DNA from: CAYLJO01 sp964383905
Lineage (GTDB): Bacteria; Acidobacteriota; Blastocatellia; Pyrinomonadales; Pyrinomonadaceae
Length of the DNA: 14,753 nt
Reading direction: 5' to 3'
NCBI GenBank assembly: GCA_964383905.1
Contig: CAYLJO010000160.1
Coordinates: 1 to 14,753 of the forward strand
The translations under genes and the position numbers were made by a program. This document shows, piece after piece, positions 14,636 through 14,753 of the stretch (positions within the stretch are counted from its first letter, which is position 1; every line of letters begins with the position of its first letter). Below the pieces are notes generated by a model. That model saw nothing but the letters and a program-made list of their open reading frames with translations, made no database searches and was not told the origin of the DNA.

Positions 14636-14753
14636 TCAGATTCTGCGCCGGTCACGATCCCGCCGCAGAGCCTCACGCGGCGGAAACCCAAATGCCTGAC
14701 GGAATGCCCGCGAAAACTGGCTCGCCGATGCAAAACCAGTCGCAAGAGCGACC
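14636..14753 (-). CDS. AraC/XylS-family transcriptional regulator, C-terminus (cut by window edge)
   Basis: The last 38 residues of a protein running in from beyond the right edge, first complete codon at 14752, ending with TGA at 14636-14638. The sequence VALATGFASASQFSRAFRQA then FGFPPREALRRDR is the second helix-turn-helix of the AraC/XylS DNA-binding domain: the GF.S.SQFSRAFRQ.FG..P pattern is diagnostic. It ends about 124 nt before the creA start on the same strand. What it regulates cannot be told from this fragment. Confidence 0.88.
   Translation of the reverse strand, partial: VALATGFASASQFSRAFRQAFGFPPREALRRDRDRRRI

Noticed and set aside
1..14753. CRISPR arrays, tRNA or rRNA genes, intact insertion sequences
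   Set aside because: I looked for regular repeat-spacer patterns, tRNA-like cloverleaf ends and transposase motifs and saw none.

Overview
The window reads as a lasso-peptide (RiPP) biosynthesis, import and turnover locus from a GC-rich Gram-negative bacterium. A Gammaproteobacterium of Xanthomonadales/Steroidobacterales type is my inference. It rests on the FecI/FecR signalling pair, a TonB-dependent receptor with an N-terminal STN domain, an AtxE-type isopeptidase and a CreA gene. All assignments come from reading the translated sequence; no database search was possible.

Layout, left to right. A short exported STN-only protein (233-685, +) converges on a FecR-type anti-sigma factor (771-1871, -). 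A divergent control region of about 450 bp follows. Then come a full STN/TonB-dependent receptor (2325-5105, +) and a secreted S9-family lasso-peptide isopeptidase (5460-7607, +), separated by a 354-bp gap. Converging on these is a tight minus-strand operon: lasso precursor (about 11811-11993), a GC-rich intercistronic hairpin, a B protein combining an RRE and a transglutaminase-like protease (10942-11724), a lasso cyclase (9064-10929), and a 452-aa protein (7686-9044) that reads like a compact IucA/IucC (NIS siderophore) synthetase. About 1.25 kb without an intact gene separates the operon from an orphan FecI-like ECF sigma factor (13245-13784, -). The right edge looks like ordinary chromosome: creA (14023-14511, -) and the C-terminus of an AraC-family regulator cut by the window end (14636-14753, -).

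How it may work together: the precursor leader is bound by the RRE, cleaved by the B-protein protease, and the core is closed by the asparagine-synthetase-like cyclase. The NIS-synthetase-like enzyme would then add a carboxylate/amine condensation step. The outer-membrane receptor could recover the product, with surface signalling through FecR to the sigma factor, and the isopeptidase could open the ring after uptake. The most notable points are the siderophore-synthetase-like ligase inside a lasso operon and an atypical short predicted core that begins with Lys instead of Gly (KTGGTPDAGLGFE, acceptor Asp7). Together they suggest an acylated, possibly iron-related lasso peptide. That product is a hypothesis, not something the sequence proves.
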